Shown: positions 13,409 to 14,313 of the stretch, in pieces
Position numbering within the stretch: the stretch's first letter is position 1
Layout: each line of letters starts with the position of its first letter
Assembly: GCA_002337545.1 (NCBI GenBank)
Contig: DDGE01000050.1
Location: 31,272 to 45,584, forward strand
Length of the DNA: 14,313 bases
DNA from: Phycisphaerales bacterium UBA1910
Lineage (GTDB): Bacteria > Planctomycetota > Phycisphaerae > Phycisphaerales > UBA1924
Reading direction: 5' to 3'
Program-made: the position numbers and the translations under genes
The notes under the pieces: model-generated
Database searches by the model: none
Seen by the model: the letters and a program-made list of their open reading frames with translations, nothing else
What the model was told of the DNA's origin: nothing

Positions 13409-14313
13409 TTAGTTCGTGCAATCTGGGTCCTGCTCGAGGTCGTACTGAGCACGCCCGATGTCCTCGCCGCCAAAGTCGATGCCCTGCAGCCCGTAGCGGG
13501 TCCAGCGGTAACGCTGGCAATATTGCGTGGGATCATTCGTCCCACCTTTGGGCAGCGGGAAAGTGTCGAGAGGAACATAAATCTGTGTCCAGGCGGGCTG
13601 TTCCGGTTCGTCTGGGTTCCAGCCAGGGTTTGCGTCTGCGGTCTGCTCGTTGCGGACAGAGCCGTCGAAGAACGCGAGGTTGCACTTGGCCTCGGGGTAC
13701 GCGAAGTACAGGCCCGCTGAATCCGAGAAGCGGTCAAACTCTTCGAACATCATCACCTTGCCGGATGGATGAGCAACCTGTGTGAACTTGCGGCGACCGA
13801 GCGGCGGGGAGAACCCGGCGCTGGATGTGGTGAAAGTATGAGGCGATGCTGAGTGCGGGATGTAGGTCGATGCACCCGCGATGCCGTCGCTGTTCCATGC
13901 TGCGGGAACAGTCTGGTAGGTCGAGGCGAAGGGCCAACGCTGACGGACAGCTGTCTCCAACCATACGCTATCGTCATCGTACCCCTCAGGCGCTCCGTCA
14001 GCATACGGGACGCCAGAACCTGAACCGTACTCGAGCGTGTTCTCCTGCCATGTGATCAGGTTGCGATCGAACGGGCTGGCCGCGATCGGCTCGGGCTGAA
14101 CATCGGTCAGGAAGTCCAGGAGCACGAGGTGCGAGTAGCGACGGTGCGGGAGTCGCGACGAGAAGTTCTGAATCTTGAATATCCCGCTGACGCGCCCTGT
14201 GACACGCTGCAGGATTTCCTGATTCTGGTAGGCGGCCGCCACCTGATCATTGTTCGCGGACTTTGGACGCCCATCCGGCAGGTAGTAAGTCTCACCCGCA
14301 CGCCAGGTGTAGC
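13409..14313 (-). CDS. prepilin-like protein, paralogue B (5' end outside the window)
   Basis: The open frame runs from the stop at 13409 to the window edge, giving about 301 residues without the N-terminus. The N-terminal residues visible (YTWRAGETYYLPDGRPKSA) align with residues 73-91 of paralogue A, so about 72 residues, including the FTLIELL helix, are expected beyond 14313. The two proteins match over their whole shared length, roughly two thirds identical by eye, with long shared runs such as LPHRRYSHLVLLDFLTD and GKVMMFEEFDRFS. CNLAFFDGSVRNEQT is kept, again with Pro in place of the H-X9-DG histidine. An internal ATG at 14242 should not be taken as the start, since homology continues upstream of it. 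It is probably an exported, pseudopilin-type surface protein. Confidence 0.88.
   Translation of the reverse strand, partial: YTWRAGETYYLPDGRPKSANNDQVAAAYQNQEILQRVTGRVSGIFKIQNFSSRLPHRRYSHLVLLDFLTDVQPEPIAASPFDRNLITWQENTLEYGSGSGVPYADGAPEGYDDDSVWLETAVRQRWPFASTYQTVPAAWNSDGIAGASTYIPHSASPHTFTTSSAGFSPPLGRRKFTQVAHPSGKVMMFEEFDRFSDSAGLYFAYPEAKCNLAFFDGSVRNEQTADANPGWNPDEPEQPAWTQIYVPLDTFPLPKGGTNDPTQYCQRYRWTRYGLQGIDFGGEDIGRAQYDLEQDPDCTN

Noticed and set aside
14107..14301. A separate small minus-strand gene at the window end
   Set aside because: It is an out-of-frame shadow of prepilin paralogue B, whose frame aligns to paralogue A through this stretch up to the window edge.

Overview
The window looks like an ordinary chromosomal stretch of a free-living bacterium of moderate-to-high GC. 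The best guess at its origin is Planctomycetota, probably class Phycisphaerae. This is inferred from the two large prepilin-like proteins with a long FTLIELLVVIAIIALL start and a DGSV motif, from the group-2-like sigma factor with no region 1.1, and from the mix of housekeeping genes. It has not been tested by a search. Genes are densely packed on both strands, with clean intrinsic terminators at the strand switches. I see no tRNA, rRNA, CRISPR array, insertion sequence or phage gene.

Layout. (1) 129-948, plus: a STAS-domain anti-sigma-factor antagonist and a Bergerat-fold ATPase, a partner-switching pair of the SpoIIAA/SpoIIAB (RsbV/RsbW) type. (2) 1094-3218, plus: an iscS-iscU-iscA Fe-S assembly cluster with a good sigma70-like promoter and an operator-like dyad before iscS; it lacks iscR, hscBA and fdx. 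It ends at a terminator. (3) 3370-3843, plus: a small tandem ACT-domain protein. (4) 3978-5018, plus: an exported TlpA-like thioredoxin with a TPR-like tail, convergent with (5) trxB (thioredoxin reductase, minus, 5117-6127) across a shared bidirectional terminator. (6) 6331-7305, minus: a sigma-70 family factor with its own terminator and a 300-base divergent upstream region holding several dyads. (7) 7606-8451, plus: an acidic protein with a C-terminal UVR motif, ending 9 bases from the 3' end of (8) mnmG (minus, 8461-10377). (9) 10504-11817, plus: an exported ClpP/NfeD-type serine protease homologue, divergent from mnmG. (10) 11941-13068 and 13409 to the window edge, minus: two tandem paralogous prepilin-like proteins, each with its own terminator; the second is cut by the window end.

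How they fit together. IscS, IscU and the A-type carrier form one pathway: sulfur from cysteine, cluster building, cluster delivery. TrxB keeps cytoplasmic thioredoxin reduced, and the TlpA-like protein is an extracytoplasmic thiol enzyme; they are neighbours, but a shared electron path is only a possibility. The partner-switching pair could control a sigma factor, but the one in this window is 5 kb away on the other strand and is a primary/group-2 type, so a link is speculative. No complete undescribed system is evident. The most unusual parts are the stand-alone exported ClpP-fold protease, the paralogous pseudopilin-like pair, the pared-down isc cluster with its promoter-proximal dyad, and the structured leader of the sigma gene.
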